This document shows, piece by piece, positions 6,365 through 6,462 of a stretch of 6,462 nt of DNA (the first letter of the stretch is position 1; each line of letters opens with the position of its first letter). Both the position numbers and the translations under genes were made by a program. The stretch comes from Micrococcales bacterium (lineage in GTDB: Bacteria; Actinomycetota; Actinomycetes; Actinomycetales; Dermatophilaceae). The notes under the pieces are model-generated. The model did no database searches, was not told the DNA's origin, and worked only from the letters and a program-made list of their open reading frames with translations. Where the stretch lies: contig PMJN01000386.1 of NCBI GenBank assembly GCA_003157445.1, forward strand, positions 4,397-10,858, in the 5' to 3' direction.

Positions 6365-6462
6365 GTGAATGCCTCCGTCGACAAAGTGGCGGCCAGCTCA
6401 GTGACCTGTGCACTGGTCAACCCCTGGTCGGGGCGTGGTGTCAACCACAGTAGGTACTCCGC
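6361..6462 (-). CDS. tlyA: TlyA, 16S/23S rRNA 2'-O-methyltransferase (partial, C-terminus only)
   Basis: Only the final 33 codons and the TGA stop (6363-6361) lie in the window; the gene begins beyond the right edge. The visible tail starts AEYLLWL and ends in a short helix-like stretch. It resembles the end of mycobacterial TlyA as I remember it, which has a VEYFLWLR-like strand followed by a short helical tail. Position directly before nadK and recN is the standard actinobacterial arrangement and supports the call. TlyA methylates ribose 2'-OH groups in 16S and 23S rRNA (the capreomycin-sensitivity methylations in mycobacteria). The S4-like and methyltransferase domains lie outside the window and cannot be checked here. 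The stop overlaps the nadK start (ATGA, 6364-6361), which suggests translational coupling. The identification rests on a short tail plus gene order. Confidence 0.8.
   Translation of the reverse strand, partial: AEYLLWLTPRPDQGLTSAQVTELAATLSTEAFT
6372..6376 (-). promoter_or_regulatory. Strong Shine-Dalgarno site for nadK
   Basis: Reading the minus strand, GGAGG sits 7 bases before the nadK ATG (6364-6362), inside the last codons of tlyA. It is the best ribosome binding site in the window. It fixes the nadK start and shows that nadK can be translated efficiently despite the 4-base overlap with tlyA. Confidence 0.75.

Overview
The window is a compact, high-GC stretch of an actinobacterial chromosome. 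All genes lie on the minus strand, so they are transcribed from the right end of the window towards position 1. The order tlyA, nadK, recN, steA, mctB/steB matches the block I know from Mycobacterium and Corynebacterium, and Streptomyces has a similar one. The protein sequences are clearly those of the actinobacterial families. I cannot place the organism below the class Actinomycetia. A member of Micrococcales or Propionibacteriales would fit, because a lipid-carrier sugar-phosphate transferase and a MurJ homologue follow mctB where mycobacteria have pyrG.

Layout in the direction of transcription: (1) 6462-6361, the last 33 codons of tlyA (rRNA 2'-O-methyltransferase); (2) 6364-5441, nadK (NAD kinase), overlapping tlyA by 4 bases behind a strong GGAGG ribosome binding site; (3) 5406-3643, recN (DNA repair ATPase), 34 bases after nadK; (4) a 120-base gap, the only sizeable intergenic space, holding a 10-base palindrome and at best a weak promoter; (5) 3522-2323, steA; (6) 2326-1367, mctB/steB, overlapping steA; (7) 1370-504, a membrane protein related to MraY/WecA, overlapping mctB by GTGA; (8) 491-1, the first 163 codons of a MurJ/MviN-family flippase, cut by the window edge.

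The genes form two functional groups. The upstream group (tlyA, nadK, recN) serves ribosome modification, NADP supply and double-strand break repair. The downstream group (steA, steB, MraY/WecA-like, murJ-like) is entirely about the cell envelope: a cell-separation pair, a polyprenyl-phosphate sugar-1-phosphate transferase homologue and a lipid-linked-precursor flippase homologue, packed so tightly that they are probably co-transcribed and translationally coupled. The most interesting item is the MraY/WecA-like protein, which keeps the aspartate motifs of the superfamily but has no His-His(-His) motif. No mobile element, RNA gene, CRISPR array or phage sequence was seen, and no stretch over 300 bases lacks a gene.
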